Source: Buddleja alternifolia
Lineage: Eukaryota; Streptophyta; Magnoliopsida; Lamiales; Scrophulariaceae
Reading direction: 5' to 3'
DNA length: 64,000 bases
NCBI GenBank assembly: GCA_019426215.1
Contig: CM033393.1
Location: 12,744,046-12,808,045 of the forward strand
Part shown: piece after piece, positions 33,783 through 45,960 of the stretch
Numbering within the stretch: position 1 is the stretch's first letter
Layout of the letters: every line of letters begins with the position of its first letter
Notes under the pieces: model-generated
What the model saw: the letters and a program-made list of their open reading frames with translations, nothing else
What the model was told of the DNA's origin: nothing
Databases searched by the model: none
Position numbers and translations under genes: made by a program

Positions 33783-35634
33783 ATGGCATTTTCTAAAGTT
33801 CCTAAGTTGACCGAGGCAAACTCTGACACATGGAAGGTCAAAACTTTTACATATCTTTGTTCATGTGATGACGAGTTAAATCATGTAATACCACTAAAAA
33901 AATTTGGGATAAGTTGGCTATAATCTGTGGTGGATCAGCTCAAATCAAGGATAATAAGCTCTCCATTGCTCGAGAAAAATTCAATAGCTTTAAGATGTTA
34001 CCTAACAAGACCCTAGAGCAATTGGACATAAGATTCACAGCTCTTGTTACGGAACTTACATCATTGGGAATGGATTTGCAAAATAGAGAAATGGTGGTAA
34101 AGATTTTTAGAAGTCGACCTAGTAGATTTTTGATGAAGACAACTGCAATAAGAGAATCTAATATGTTGGATCTTTTAAGTACAGAAGACGCCTTTTCAGA
34201 AGTCAAGGCATTTGAGTATGAGTTAAACTCAGCTAGTGACGTTGTGAGTAGTCCGGTTATTGAATCTGGAGTGCTCGTAGCATCAATCAAGGGTAAATCG
34301 GGTAATAAGGGAAAAGGTTTAGATATCAGTGAGGATGAGGAACTGGCACTTCTAAATAGATTCAGAAAGTTCTTGAGATATGAAAAGAAAAGAAGTAGTC
34401 CTAAGCATCAATGACACAGTCCATATCAAGCGCCTGCTCCAATACATCAACAGTTTCAAGCACCTCAGTATTCTGTTTCTACATCCCAAGCGCCTGTTCA
34501 GTACCAAATGTCTGCTCAAAATGTATCAGCACCAGTGGTCTCAAAATCACACAATGCAAGATTAACAAATGAACAAAAGATGAAAACTAATCTGTGTTAT
34601 AATTGCAGGAAACCAGGGCACTACCAGGTAAATTGTCCTTATCCAAACGTATCTAAGCCTTTAAGGCAGGATTACTTGGATAGAAATTAGTTCAGGAGCA
34701 ACCTTCGTCAACAAGGTTAGCTAGCGGAATCAGAACAAGCATCCGCACCTGAAGACTTGGAGTCTTTAGAAGAAAGTAGTGATGATGATGAGCCAGTTGA
34801 TGACTCATCGCTTATTTGTCTCATGGCCAGAGATGATGAAGCGTCTCCTGAGGTAAACACTGAATTATCTCTTCCTCTTTCTTATGAAGAATTGCTTGGC
34901 AAAGTCAGAGAATATTTTAAGGATTGCCAAGATGCCGCCAAATTATACCAAAATCACTTTGATATTATTTCATCGCTCAAAAGTGATAAAGTGACGCTCA
35001 AAGCAGAATTGCAAGTTCAGCAACAGTGCATTGAGAAAAACCAATCGCTTGAGAATGAAATAATCCAGTTGAAAAGTGATCTTGATATGATAGTCAAGAG
35101 AGAAGCTGAGCTGATTGCTAGACTTGCTAAATCAGAACAGCTTGTCTCATCATTGTCTAAAGCGTTAAGAATGTTAGACAATGTGACTAAGGTAACAAGG
35201 TTATTTGGGGAAAAGACCGGTTTAGGATGCAATAAATTCGGTAAACAACCAAACAAATCAAATGTTACGGAAAACAACAAAGGAAAAGGTATTTTCTTTG
35301 TTAAAGAAGCTACACAAAGACAAACGCTAAATGAACCAAGCGACAATGGTAAGAGGCCAAATGAGAAAGCCAAAGCTGACTCAGGTAAAGGAAAGGCGAA
35401 AGCAAATGATTCACAAAGAAAGAATCATCCAAACGCTCAAAAGGCTAAGGATAAATCTAACCACTATGAGTCAAGCGCTAAGCGTCCAGCATAAAAAATG
35501 CAACCCAAGCCAACGCCAAGGAAATACCAGCGTCAATATCCACAATGGTCTAGATCATATTATTGCTACTATGATGATTATGACTAAGACTATGATTATG
35601 ATTACTATTATAATCGAGGATATTACTATACACC
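33783..35634 (+). pseudogene. Element 2 gag, 5' part, broken
   Basis: Starts MAFSKVPKLTEANSDTWKVK. Around 33885 a deletion removes about 80 residues relative to element 1 and shifts the frame. The rest is largely in one frame: FNSFKMLPNKTLEQLDIRFT, the zinc knuckle CYNCRKPGHYQVNC (about 34597-34640), an acidic region, a coiled-coil-like stretch and a Lys/Asn-rich region. In-frame stops lie near 34412, 34688, 34721 and 35494. The Tyr/Asp-rich end is cut at 35634 by LTR-D and resumes at 37252. Confidence 0.88.
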
Positions 35635-37251
35635 TGATAGGAGTCGTTTTTACGTGTTTTTAAGCCCTTTCCGTTTATGTTTTAGGTTCATTTATCGCTT
35701 GATTCTTTCCACATGTGCATTTAATTCGTGCATTAAGTGATTTCAGGCCTTAAGTGGATACAATCGAATAAAGGGTGGAAAAAGGACGTATAAAACAAGT
35801 TTAGGCCAAGATGTTTCACACCTCTACGACCAAACAAGCAAGAAACAAGCTGGAGTTAGCCAAAATCATATTTTAGTACCATTTTCGCACACCTGGGCGC
35901 CAAATCAGAAACAACCTCCACATTGGAACGTCATTTGGATATATTTAGAGACCGAATTGGATGAAGTGTCCTTCTACAAAGTTGTAGATGTATGTCTTAT
36001 CTTCACATGTGGATTTGAATCGTCAAATTCGGAGGTCTGTGGAGAAGTTTATGAATAAAACACTATCCCTGCGCTGGAAAACACGAAAGTGGCAGCTTGG
36101 AAAACAAGAGAATGGTAGCTCACATTCTTGGTAGGTGAAAAACAAGAGAATGGTAGCTCACATTCTTGGTAAGTGGAAAGAAAGAGAATGGTAGCTCACA
36201 TTCTTGGTAGGTGGAAAGAAAAGAGAATGGTAGCATACATTTTTGCTAGGTGGATTTTTTTGCTATAAAAGGAGGATTGAAGACCATCATAAAACACACT
36301 TGAAAACATATTCCCCCTTGGGGGAGCCTAAACACATCCTATCATCATCTTCATCATCCTTAGATTTGTTATGAAGATTATCAAGAACCTCTGAAGGTGA
36401 AGAAATCAAGAAGCATGGAAGAGATGAAGATCGAAGTTCAACAATCAAAAATACGAGGGAGTTTCTTAGATTTAGATTTATTTTTGTCTATGAATATGAA
36501 TCTTAATTTAAGTTCCTATCTTTTATCTTTTATGATGAAATAGATTCTTCGAACTAAGGCCATATTGAGGCTAAATTATGATAATTGAGTTATAAATTGT
36601 GTTTTTCATATTAATTCTATTGTTGCTTTGTGTCTTGATCTTGTTTGAATGCATCATATGCTTAGCTACCATATGCATGATTTATTGCTTAAATTATTCA
36701 TTCGAGAGAAGGTAATTTAAGGTGCAAAGAGGATCATCACATAATCCGTAAAAAATAGGGAATTGCCCTTAGAGATAGGTAGAGATTCCCGGGTGCAGTT
36801 AGCCGGATTAATCCGGGGAAATTCTAGAACTTGAATGCATGATTGTTGGTTAGATTCTCGGATAGACATATCTAGAGAACCATCAATTAATCATAGGATT
36901 ATTACAGCCGAGACATCGGGTAGTAATTATTTAAGGTTTTTTCCACCAAAGCAACATTAGTCTAATAATAAGAGAACATATTTATAATGAAAATTGATTA
37001 ATTTATGCCAACACATGTGTCTTAGTTGCTCTCTTCCATAGCTATCTTGATTTCGACATCTTGTTTCTTATATCTTACTTCCATAATATTTTAGTTAATT
37101 CTTGTTTTAGTTTAAGTTCTTCAATTGCTTTAAAATCATAAACTAAAATACAAGTCCTTGAGGTTCGACAACCTGGACTTTATTGTCCACTTTATTACTA
37201 CACACGACCAGTCCACTTGCTGTTTAATACACGTAAGGATTTTTCGTGTCA
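35635..37251 (+). mobile_element. Solo gypsy LTR-D (1617 bp) inside element 2
   Basis: Starts TGATAGGAGTC and ends TTTTTCGTGTCA, flanked by the 5-bp duplication ACACC (35630-35634 and 37252-37256). No PBS, PPT or internal sequence is present, so it is a solo LTR left by LTR-LTR recombination. It is homologous in part to LTR-A and LTR-E. Gag of element 2 is continuous across it. A TATA-like CTATAAAAGG lies near 36272. Confidence 0.93.
36108..36253 (+). repeat. 38-bp tandem repeat in LTR-D, four copies
   Basis: Units start at 36108, 36146, 36184 and 36223 with core GAGAATGGTAGCTCACATTC then TTGGTAGGTGGAAAGAAA. The array ends about 20 bp before the TATA-like box, a position that suits a promoter-proximal element. 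Confidence 0.85.
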
Positions 37252-37556
37252 ACACCCAAACAGTACACAAAACAATGTGAAACCCAAGAAGGCCAGTATT
37301 CCTACAATGAAGACTAGGCAAATATGGGTTCCTAAAGTTCTAATTCAAACTAACAATGCTACTAATGGTAAAGGATCCAAGCAACAATGGGCAGGTACCT
37401 AGAGATAAAGCCAATACATCTGTTTGGTACTTCGATAGTGGATCGTCAAGGCATATGACTGGTTCCAAAGATCTTCTGATCAACTATCGAGCTACCAATG
37501 GTCCTTAGGTTGTATTTGGTGACAACTCCAAAGGTAAAACCAAAGGTATAGGTACT
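37252..37556 (+). pseudogene. Element 2 gag end and protease start
   Basis: After the solo LTR, gag resumes with KPKKASIPTMKTRQIWVPKV and stops near 37400. The protease motif WYFDSGSSRHMTG has DSG at 37434-37442 and is in the +1 frame relative to gag. An in-frame TAG at about 37507 replaces the Gln codon of element 1 (NGPQ), after which FGDNSKGKTKGIG continues into the next frame block. Confidence 0.85.
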
Positions 37557-40500
37557 GTGTATAGGGGGAACATCATGATAAGTGATGTTTATTATGTTGA
37601 GGGTCTAAAGAACAATTTATTAAGCATAAGTCAATTTTATGGTAAAGGCTTTGAAGTCATATTCTCAAGTGACTGTTGCTATATAAATGACGCTAAGACT
37701 AAGTCTACTAAATTGAAAGGTAAAAGAACAAACAATGTATATTTAGTAGATTGGGGTTCAACACTTGATAACAACCCAACTTGTTTTGTTGCTAAAAATG
37801 AATCTAAAACAGGTTGGTTATGGCATAGAAAAATGAATCACCTCAACTTTAAGACAATCTCTCAGCTTATAAATCTAAATCTTGTAGAGGGATTACCAAA
37901 AGGACCATTTCACAAGGATCGCCTTTGTGACGCTTGTCAAATGGGCAAACAAGTCAAATCATCCTTCAAGAGAAAACCTCATCTATCTACCTCTAGAATA
38001 CTTGAACTACTTCACATGGATTTGTTTGGACCCGTTCAAACGATCAGTGTGAGTGGTAAAAAGTATACTTTGGTGATAGTGGATGATTTCTCTCGATTTA
38101 CTTGGGTGGAATTTCTTTCATCCAAATATGAAACATGTGACAAGTTAACAACGCTTATTCGGCAACTTCAAACATTGAAAAATCTTGAAGTTGCAAGAAT
38201 AAGAAGCGATCACAGTACTGAGTTTACTAACAAGGTTGTTGAGAAGTTTTGTGCAGAGAATGGAATATATCATGAGTATTCAACTCCCAGAACTCCCCAA
38301 CAGAATGGTGTTGCTGAGCGCCGGAATAGAACGCTCAAGGAAGTTGCTAGAACATTGTTAGCAGAGTCCATGCTTGCTCTTAGGTTTTGGGTCGAAGCGA
38401 TCAATACTGCCTGTTACACTCAAAACCGCTGCATGATCAACAAACAACATGCGAAAACTCCATATGAACTATGGAAGGGACGTAAGAAAAATGTTTCATA
38501 CTTTCATGTCTTTGGTTCTAAATGTTTTATTTATAACAATGGATCCCAAAGTCTAAAGACATTTGATCCTAAAGCGGATGAGGGAATCTTTCTAGGCTAC
38601 GCCAAGAATGGAAAGAATTTTTGCATCTTAAACAAGATCAAATCGAAGGTTGAAGAATCTATCCATGTTGTTTTGGATGATGCTAACCAAGAACCGAGTA
38701 AGGTTAATGTGAATGATATAGGAGTTGAAGATCTATGTCATGAAGCGTCTAAGATTACAATTGATGATGATAGTGACGACGATGATGAGATCTCAGTGCC
38801 ACCTCCTAAGATTACTCGTAAGGTTACACTGGATAACAATGTAAGAAATGCTGATGATCATGAAGAGAGTGATCATCACGAGCAACCAAGGATTGGTGAA
38901 CTTGAAGCGCCTACGCAAGAAGGTAGTCAAGCATTTGATCGTCAAGCGCCTGTTCAACCTCTTAACCCATTCCAACCAGATAGCCTATGGCTGCGTGATC
39001 ATCCACCTGAGCAGATTATTGGAGATATTGAAGCACCTATTATGACTAGAACCGCTACATTTAATGAGGCTATGTTCGCAAGCTTTTTATCTCAAATGGA
39101 GCCTAAGAAAGTGGATGAAGCGCTAAGCGATCCAAGTTGGATTGAAGCCATGCAAGAAGAGCTCAATTAGTTTGAGTGAAGTAAGGTTTGGACACTAGTA
39201 CCAAGACCAATTCACCAAGGAGTTATTGGAACTAGATGGGTATATAGAAACAAGATAGATGAGACTGGTATTGTGATAAGGAACAAGGCTAGACTCGTTG
39301 CTCAAGGATATTGCCAAGAAGAGGGAATTGATTTTGATGAGACATATGCTCTTGTCGCCCGTCTTGAAGCAATTCGTATGTTTCTAGCGTATGCAGCGTT
39401 CAACAAATTTACAGCGTATCAAATGGACGTGAAGAGTGCCTTCCTGAATGGTAAACTCCAAGAAGAAGTATATGTGGAGCAACCACCGGGATTCATCAAC
39501 AACCATGGTAAGGGTATGGTTTACAAGCTAGACAAAGCGCTTTATGGGCTTAAGCATGCACCCCGAGCATGGTATGACACACTCTCTATTTTCCTTATTG
39601 GTAAAGGCTTTTCAAAAGGCCGCGTTGATACAATGTTATTTAAGATTACCAATGATGAAGATATTCTCTTAGTCCAAATTTATGTTGATGATATTATATT
39701 TGGTTCTACTAACAAACGTCTGTGTGAGAAATTTCGAAAATGATGCAAGAACAATTTGAAATGAGCATGATAGGTGAATTAACTTTCTTCTTAGGATTAC
39801 AAGTTAAACAACTCCCTAATGGCATATTTATTAACCAAGCTAAATATACAAGAGATATGATTAAGAAATTTGGTTTGAAAAATGCATCATACTCAAAAAT
39901 TCCAATGAGCCAAACGCTTAAGTTAGATAAAGATGAAAGTGGGAAAAAGATTGCTATCACTAATTATAGAGGTATCATTGGATCACTTCTTTATCTTACT
40001 GCTAGTAGACCTGATATTATGTTTTCGGTATGCATGTGTGCACGGTTTCAAGCCGATCCTAAAGAGTCACACTTAATTGCTGCCAAGAAGATCCTTACAT
40101 ACCTAAAAGGCACACAAAATGTGGGCTTATGGTATCCTAGGGACTCTCCTTTTGAACTAATTGGTTACTCAGATGCAGATTTTGCAGGTTGCAAAATAGA
40201 TCGTAAGAGTACTAGTGGTACATGTCAATTTCTAGGTGATAGGTTAGTTTCATGGCATAGTAAGAAACAACAATCCATAGCTATCTCTACAACGGAAGCT
40301 GAGTATGTGGCTGCAGGAAGTTGTTGTGCACAAGTGTTATGGATGAGGCAACAACTTAGAGATTATGACATAATTCTAGGTCCAACCCCCATTCATTGTG
40401 ATAACCACATCGCTCTAGCCATGACTCAAAACCCCGTTCTCCATTCCAGAACCAAACATATTGACATTAGATACCATTTTCTTCGTGACCATGTTCAAAA

Positions 40501-40627
40501 GAAAGATATCTCCATGCATTTTATTGGAACTGACAAACAATTGGCAGATATATTCACCAAAGCGCTCAACGAACAACAATTTCTTACTTTGAGAAGTGAA
40601 TTTGGTATGATCGGCCTAAACGCTTAA
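37557..40627 (+). pseudogene. Element 2 pol: protease end, integrase, RT, RNase H
   Basis: Long open stretches, 37557-39170 and 39273-39743 in the same frame, then 39740-40627 after a one-base loss near 39730. Integrase: [11 protein letters not shown] with CDACQMGK, then LHMDLFGPV, IRSDHSTEF and [19 protein letters not shown]; the usual Gly of the SDxGxEF motif is replaced (SDHSTEF). [22 protein letters not shown] and YVDD at 39681-39692. RNase [22 protein letters not shown] and HIDIRYHFLRDHV. Stops at 39168 and 39177 separate integrase from RT. The protein ends LNA* at 40627, like element 1. Confidence 0.94.
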
Positions 40628-41255
40628 TCATTATGCATCATATTTTATTAGACATATAATTTACGGGGAATCCACTTTATTTATGTCCAAAAGAGTTTTG
40701 AAAAGTTGTTACAAGTTATCAAACTTAAGGGGAACCTTAAAATTGTACTTGAAACATATTTCAAGCGTCAATGATCAAAAACTTTCATATGCATGATCAT
40801 CAACGCTCAGAATTATTTATGCACAATATGTTGACGCTAAATATAAAAGGATCTTAATTTCAAGCATCAATATAAATTTAACAACAAGTGGTCATATTTG
40901 TTAAGCGTTGAACCAATTCCATTCAACACTCAATATAAAATCGTTTATAAAACTCATGCATAAATTTTACAAGCTTCTTGAAGTAGTGGATAGACTCAAC
41001 AGTTTATGTTGTACTCTATCTACACGCTTCCATCACATCAAACTGGCGGGCAATCAAAACTTTTCAAAATGGCGGTTCAGAAATAGCACGTGTCTATGTA
41101 CTTGTCAGTGTACCATTAGACGCGTGAACTACACTCTGAAAATCCCAAACTTTTTTCAAAATTTAACTTTCGGATGTCAAATCATTATATATGGGAGTTA
41201 CTAAATGTAAATTCTCTCTCTTACACAAAACTCGCGTCCGCAGTTAATACTATGC
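40628..41255 (+). other. Post-pol spacer of element 2
   Basis: Non-coding and collinear with 13138 to about 12530 of element 1, including GGGGAATCCACTTTAT, GGCGGTTCAG, TTTCGGATGTCAAA and CGCAGTTAAT. Similarity stops near 41255, where the element is truncated before the third ORF. Confidence 0.7.
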
Positions 41256-42931
41256 ATAGCTGAGATTGAGCCACTTTACACATGTCTACATCTTAGTAAG
41301 ATGAGAGAACACAAGTTTCAAAATTGGATTCCATTGAATGTGGGTTACATCTAGCCAGTCAAGTGGCCCACATCGTATCCCAAAAAACATGGAATGATTG
41401 GATCATTTTACCTTTCCTATTGTAAATACCGTGTGAATACAAACTCTTCATTTCCTTATCCCGGTCAAGTGAGAGTTATAGTTTAGGTCAAACTCATAAA
41501 CTCGACTCTATGCTATATTTATAATAAGTCTAAATCAGTGAATGCTTTGCCAAAGACTTTAAGATTTAACTTACTTATAAATGCATAGGATAATTCCTTG
41601 TTCACTTTCGAGGGAACGAATCCCATCTTTGATATAAGTTAAGACTACAATTTGCCCATTAGGTTGCAGTTCGAGGTCGACCACACCAAAGGGATCGTGA
41701 TGGGTCTGACATCGTCTTTGACCTATTTTTCATGAGCCGTGATTTTCTCCTCACTAGCACGCATCCTTGCGGGTGCAACTGGGATATCAGTATCCAATAC
41801 ATATTCCAGTGACTCCATGTTGAGGACTATCCTCAGATTTCGGAACCAGTTCACATAGTTTAGACCAGTCAAAAAATAAAATAATATTTTTAATTAAAAA
41901 ATCAGCCCAAGTCACCGACGTGTGTTTATTCACACACGGGTGGGCTCACAGCTACTGAGAAGGATGGGCTCGCATGACGAGCCCATCTCTCACTGTGCGT
42001 GCACAGGCTATGGGCTCTCTAAAAAATAATATATTAATTAAAGTATAAATGAATTAACTTATTTTTTTCAAATAATTAATTTCATTTAATTAATTTTAAG
42101 TATCCAATACTTCAAATATTACCATAAGAAATATACCACATTTTCTTTTGATTTTTCGTTTTTAAGTGTGACTATTTAGGTTCATCTATATTTGGAAATA
42201 GGAGGATTCCATTGAATGTGGGTTATACCTAGCCAGTTAAGTGGCCCACATCGTATCCTTAATAAGACGAAATGATTGGATCATTTTACCTTTCCTATTG
42301 TAAATACCATTTGAGTACAAACTCTTCGTTTCCTTATCCCAGTCAAGTGAGAGTCATGGTTTAGGTCAAACTCAGAAAATTGACTCTATGCTATATTTAT
42401 AGTAAGTCTAGATCAGTGAATGATTTGGCTAAAGACTTTAATATCTAACTTACTTATAAATGTATAGGATAATTCCTCGTACACTTTCGAGGGAACGAAT
42501 CCCATCTTGAATATCAGTTAAGACTACTACTTACCCATTAGGTTGTAGTTCGAGGTCGACCCCGCCAAAGGGTGAATTGAGTCTAACCAAATGTCACAAG
42601 CATATCTTCAACTCGATCCTCAGGTCTAATAGTGATTTACGGGTACTTCTCTCATCAAAACTCATATCATACAAGTCTTGATGATTTCCAATGCCTAATT
42701 GGGAATCCTTGACTTGCAAACCATTTTAGTACACAAGTGTTGAACTCCTCTAATGCCTTAGAGAGTTAAATCTTGTGTTTATGGACTTATAGATGATTAC
42801 AATATATAAATGTCAATATAAAAGTAAACAACTAAAATGCCTTTTATTAAAATAATAAAAACAATTACAATTTACTAATGTTCTTTCTTTCTCTAATCCT
42901 CTTATGGCATTTTGAGGACATAAATCTAACA
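41256..42931 (-). repeat. LTR-like block Q with internal duplication
   Basis: On the minus strand a PPT-like GTGGGAGCTTG is followed by TGTTAGATTTATGTCCTC at 42931, as at a 3' LTR start. The segment 42204-42572 is repeated at 41326-41693 with scattered differences (shared GGATTCCATTGAATGTGGGT and CGAGGGAACGAATCCCATCT). The intervening 41694-42203 is unique and includes a GGGCTC-rich stretch. No gene. The left limit of the LTR is unclear. Confidence 0.6.
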
Positions 42932-43260
42932 CAAGCTCCCACTATTCCGTAGTGATTGACCGACTCTCTTTGTAAAAGCTTGTATCATACAAGTCTGGTC
43001 ATAACGCCCAATTAAGACTCTTTGACTTGCAGACCCTTTTTAAGTGATCAAGGAACCAACACTTCTAGTGTTGATCTCCTCAAGCCATGAGTAGTAGAAG
43101 CTCCTTCTTGATCACTCAGTACTTATATGTTCAATACTTCATTAATGCCATTAAGAGAAACAAATACCTTTTATTAATGAAAGATAGTTTGTACAACATA
43201 AAGCTAAAAAACCCTTAAACAATCTAATTCCTCATTGGCATAGAGGGCATAATCCTAACA
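42932..43260 (-). repeat. LTR-like block P (3' LTR start of decayed copia)
   Basis: On the minus strand the pol remnant is followed by a PPT-like TGTGGGAGAT and then TGTTAGGATTATGCCCTCTA at 43260. About 320 bp further on, the PPT and LTR start of block Q appear. Both blocks share internal matches (ACTTGTATGATA, GACTTGCA), so they are related LTRs in tandem, the first truncated. Confidence 0.6.
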
Positions 43261-43269
43261 ATCTCCCAC

Positions 43270-44960
43270 ATGTACTCAATGACAATCGCTATAGTATCTA
43301 ATACCTATCTTTTCCAGATGTCACTCTAGCACAGACTGTGATAATGGCTTGATAAGTGGGTTAACAATGTTATTTGCTGAATTTATTCTCTACACGGCGA
43401 TGTCGCCTCTTTTAATGATCTATCTAATGATATGATATCTTATCTCAATGTGTTTGAATTTTTTGTGAGACCTGGGTTACTTAGCTTACGCGATGGCTCC
43501 ATTGTTGTCACAGAAGAGTGGCAATGGGAGCTCTATGCTAGGAATCACTTGAAGTTCCACCACGAACTTCTTTGTTTAAACAACCTCTTTGGCAGCCTCT
43601 GAGGTAGCTAAGTATTCAAATTCAGTAGCCGAATCAACAGTTGTGCTTTGCTTAGAACTTTTCTAAGTCACTGCTCTACCTTTTAAAATGAATACAAATT
43701 CCGAAGTGGATTTGTGGTCATCGACATTTGACTAAAGGTCAAAGTTAGTGTGACCTTCCACCTTTAGTTCTCCATCTCCATATGTCAAACACATATCCTT
43801 AGTTCTTCTCAAGTATTTAAAGATACATTTTACAGCAATCCAATGTTTTTTCTCTGTGTTAGCTTCAAACCTACTTACCATGTTCACATCGTAGGCAATG
43901 TAAGATCTCGTGCATAACATAGCGTACATGAGACTCCCTGTAGCATGCAGACGCATAGGGAACTCCATTAATTCTCTTTCAATCATCCTCAATTTGAGAA
44001 CTCATCTATGTTGAGAGATGAAGTCTATGTCTCATAGGCAACATGCCTCTTCTAGAATCTTTCATTCTGAATCTTTTTAAAACCTTTTCCAAGTATAGAT
44101 TTTTCTATTTGCTTTATCACTGTAGATGCGAATACCAAGGATGTATGTGGCCTCTTCTAAGTCTTTCATAGAGAATGTGCTTGAGAGCCATACTTTGATC
44201 GATGTCAATAGGCCTATATCATTTCCTATCACTATAATGTCGTCCACGTATATTACTAGAAATGATATTTTATTTCCACTGGATTTCTTGTAAACTCATG
44301 GTTCATCTTTATTCTTAATGTGGTCACAGTTCCCAACTTCTTCATCAAAATGGAGATTCAAGCTCCATGATGCTTGCTTGAGTCCATAAATGGATCTATT
44401 CAATTTACACACCTTATGAGAATCTTTGTTGGATATGAAACCTTTGGGCTGTTGTATATAGATGTCCTCCTCGAGGAATCATTTAGGAATGGGATCTTCA
44501 CATCTATTTAACAGATTCCATAATCCAGATGTGTGGCTATCACAAGTAGAATCCTGATGGATTTGATCATGGCTACCGGTAAGAAAGTTTTCTCATAGTC
44601 AATACCGTCTTTTTCACTATACCCTTTCGCCACTAGCTTGACTTTATAAGTATCAACATTACCATCCAGACCAATCTTCATCTTATAAATCTATTTGCAA
44701 CCTATTAGTGCAATGCCCCCAGGACGGTCTACTAGAGTTCAGACTTAGTTAGAATACATCGAATCTATCTCTATCTTCATACCCTCAAGACATTTCGTAG
44801 AGTCTATGTCCGCCATTACATGTTTAAAAGTAAAGGGATCGTCTCTATAATTTTCTTCTACTATGGCATACAAATTATACTCTCCTTGTAGCAGATTACC
44901 ATATCTCTTAGGCGGTTGAGATACTCTACTCAATCTATGCAATGGTGGTTGCATTTGGGT
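43270..44960 (-). pseudogene. Decayed copia RT and RNase H
   Basis: Minus strand: YVDDI at 44240-44251 (within VIYVDDIIVIGND), then LHATGSLMYAMLCTRSYIAY and HWIAVKCIFKYLRRTKDMCL (43992-43732), then RNase H pieces such as SATEFEYLA, LFCDNNGAIA and HIEIRYHIIR down to about 43270. Stops and frameshifts are frequent. The segment 44954-44745 (QPPKRYGNLL) is the hinge between integrase and RT. This is a different copia lineage from the sireviruses above. Confidence 0.85.
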
Positions 44961-45002
44961 AGGTTCATTTTGAGTTTCTTAAACAGAGATCTCTAAAGGG
45001 GT

Positions 45003-45900
45003 TTAATTTTGTTTTTCCAGAACAGTCTTTCTGCCTGCACCACTTTCTCGAATGAACTCATCTTTGAGAAAGTAGGCATGTAATGCCACAATGATAATTT
45101 GATCATTATGCAGGTAGAAGAGGTATCCCATATAATCTACTGGGAAACCAACGAATATACCTTTTAAAGATCTATCTTCCAATTTCGCCATCTTTGTCTT
45201 TTTCACATAGGCTGGACAACCCCATATTCTTATGTGCTTAAGACTTGACGTCTTTCCACTCCATATCTCATAAGGTGTTAAATAGACTTAGACAGATACC
45301 TGTTCAAGATGTGAGATGCAGTAAGCAATGCATAGATATGGAAAGGTCCATGTAGCTCAGCATCAATGGAACCATATCCAATAGTGTTCTATTTCAGCAT
45401 TCAGCTGCTCCATTAAGTTGTGGAGTCGCAGGAGGAGTTAATTGTAATACTATTCCCTGTTCTATTAAGAACTCACCAAATTCAACACTCATATATTCTC
45501 CACCTCGATCCGATCATAGTGTTTTAATACGTTTGTCAGTTTAATTTTCAATTAGGGCCTTGAATTCTTTGAACCATCCAATGGATTCAGACTTGTACTT
45601 CATTAAGTATGCAAGACCATATCTATAATGGTCTTCTGTAAGTGTTATGAAGTATTGAAAACCTCTGCGAGCCATTTCACCAAAAGGCCTACAAATGTCG
45701 GTATGTATTAAACCATGGACTTTACTAGCTCAATTAAAATGCCCTGTGAAGGGTAACCTAGTCATTTTGCCTTTGAGACAAGATTCGCAAGTGGGAAATG
45801 GGCCTGACCCTAATGTGCTTATTAGCCCATCTTTCTTAAGCTCGCGAATTCGGTACTCTCTGGCGTGACCTAGTCTCAAATGCCAAATAAGTCTTTAGTT
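45003..45900 (-). pseudogene. Decayed copia integrase
   Basis: Minus-strand fragments include integrase core remnants with GGEYMSVEFGEFL and TPPATPQLNGAAE (about 45540-45400) and the C-terminal region KMAKLEDRSLKGIFVGFP and MGYLFYL (45206-45003). The catalytic core is in several frames with stops. Confidence 0.75.
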
Positions 45901-45960
45901 TGTCCCAGACATATCACGTTTCTTGATGATAGTATTTACAATACATCTATTTTGGACATT

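Larger units (their letters stand above)
32161..41255 (+). mobile_element. Sirevirus-like copia element 2 (3'-truncated)
   Basis: Plus strand: 5' LTR, PBS, gag interrupted by a solo gypsy LTR, pol to 40627, then the post-pol spacer shared with element 1 up to about 41255. The third ORF, PPT and 3' LTR are absent. It is related to but distinct from element 1, with widespread nucleotide differences. It has many point lesions, suggesting greater age. Confidence 0.9.

Noticed and set aside
36108..36253. CRISPR-like array
   Set aside because: The units are contiguous without unique spacers, inside a plant LTR.
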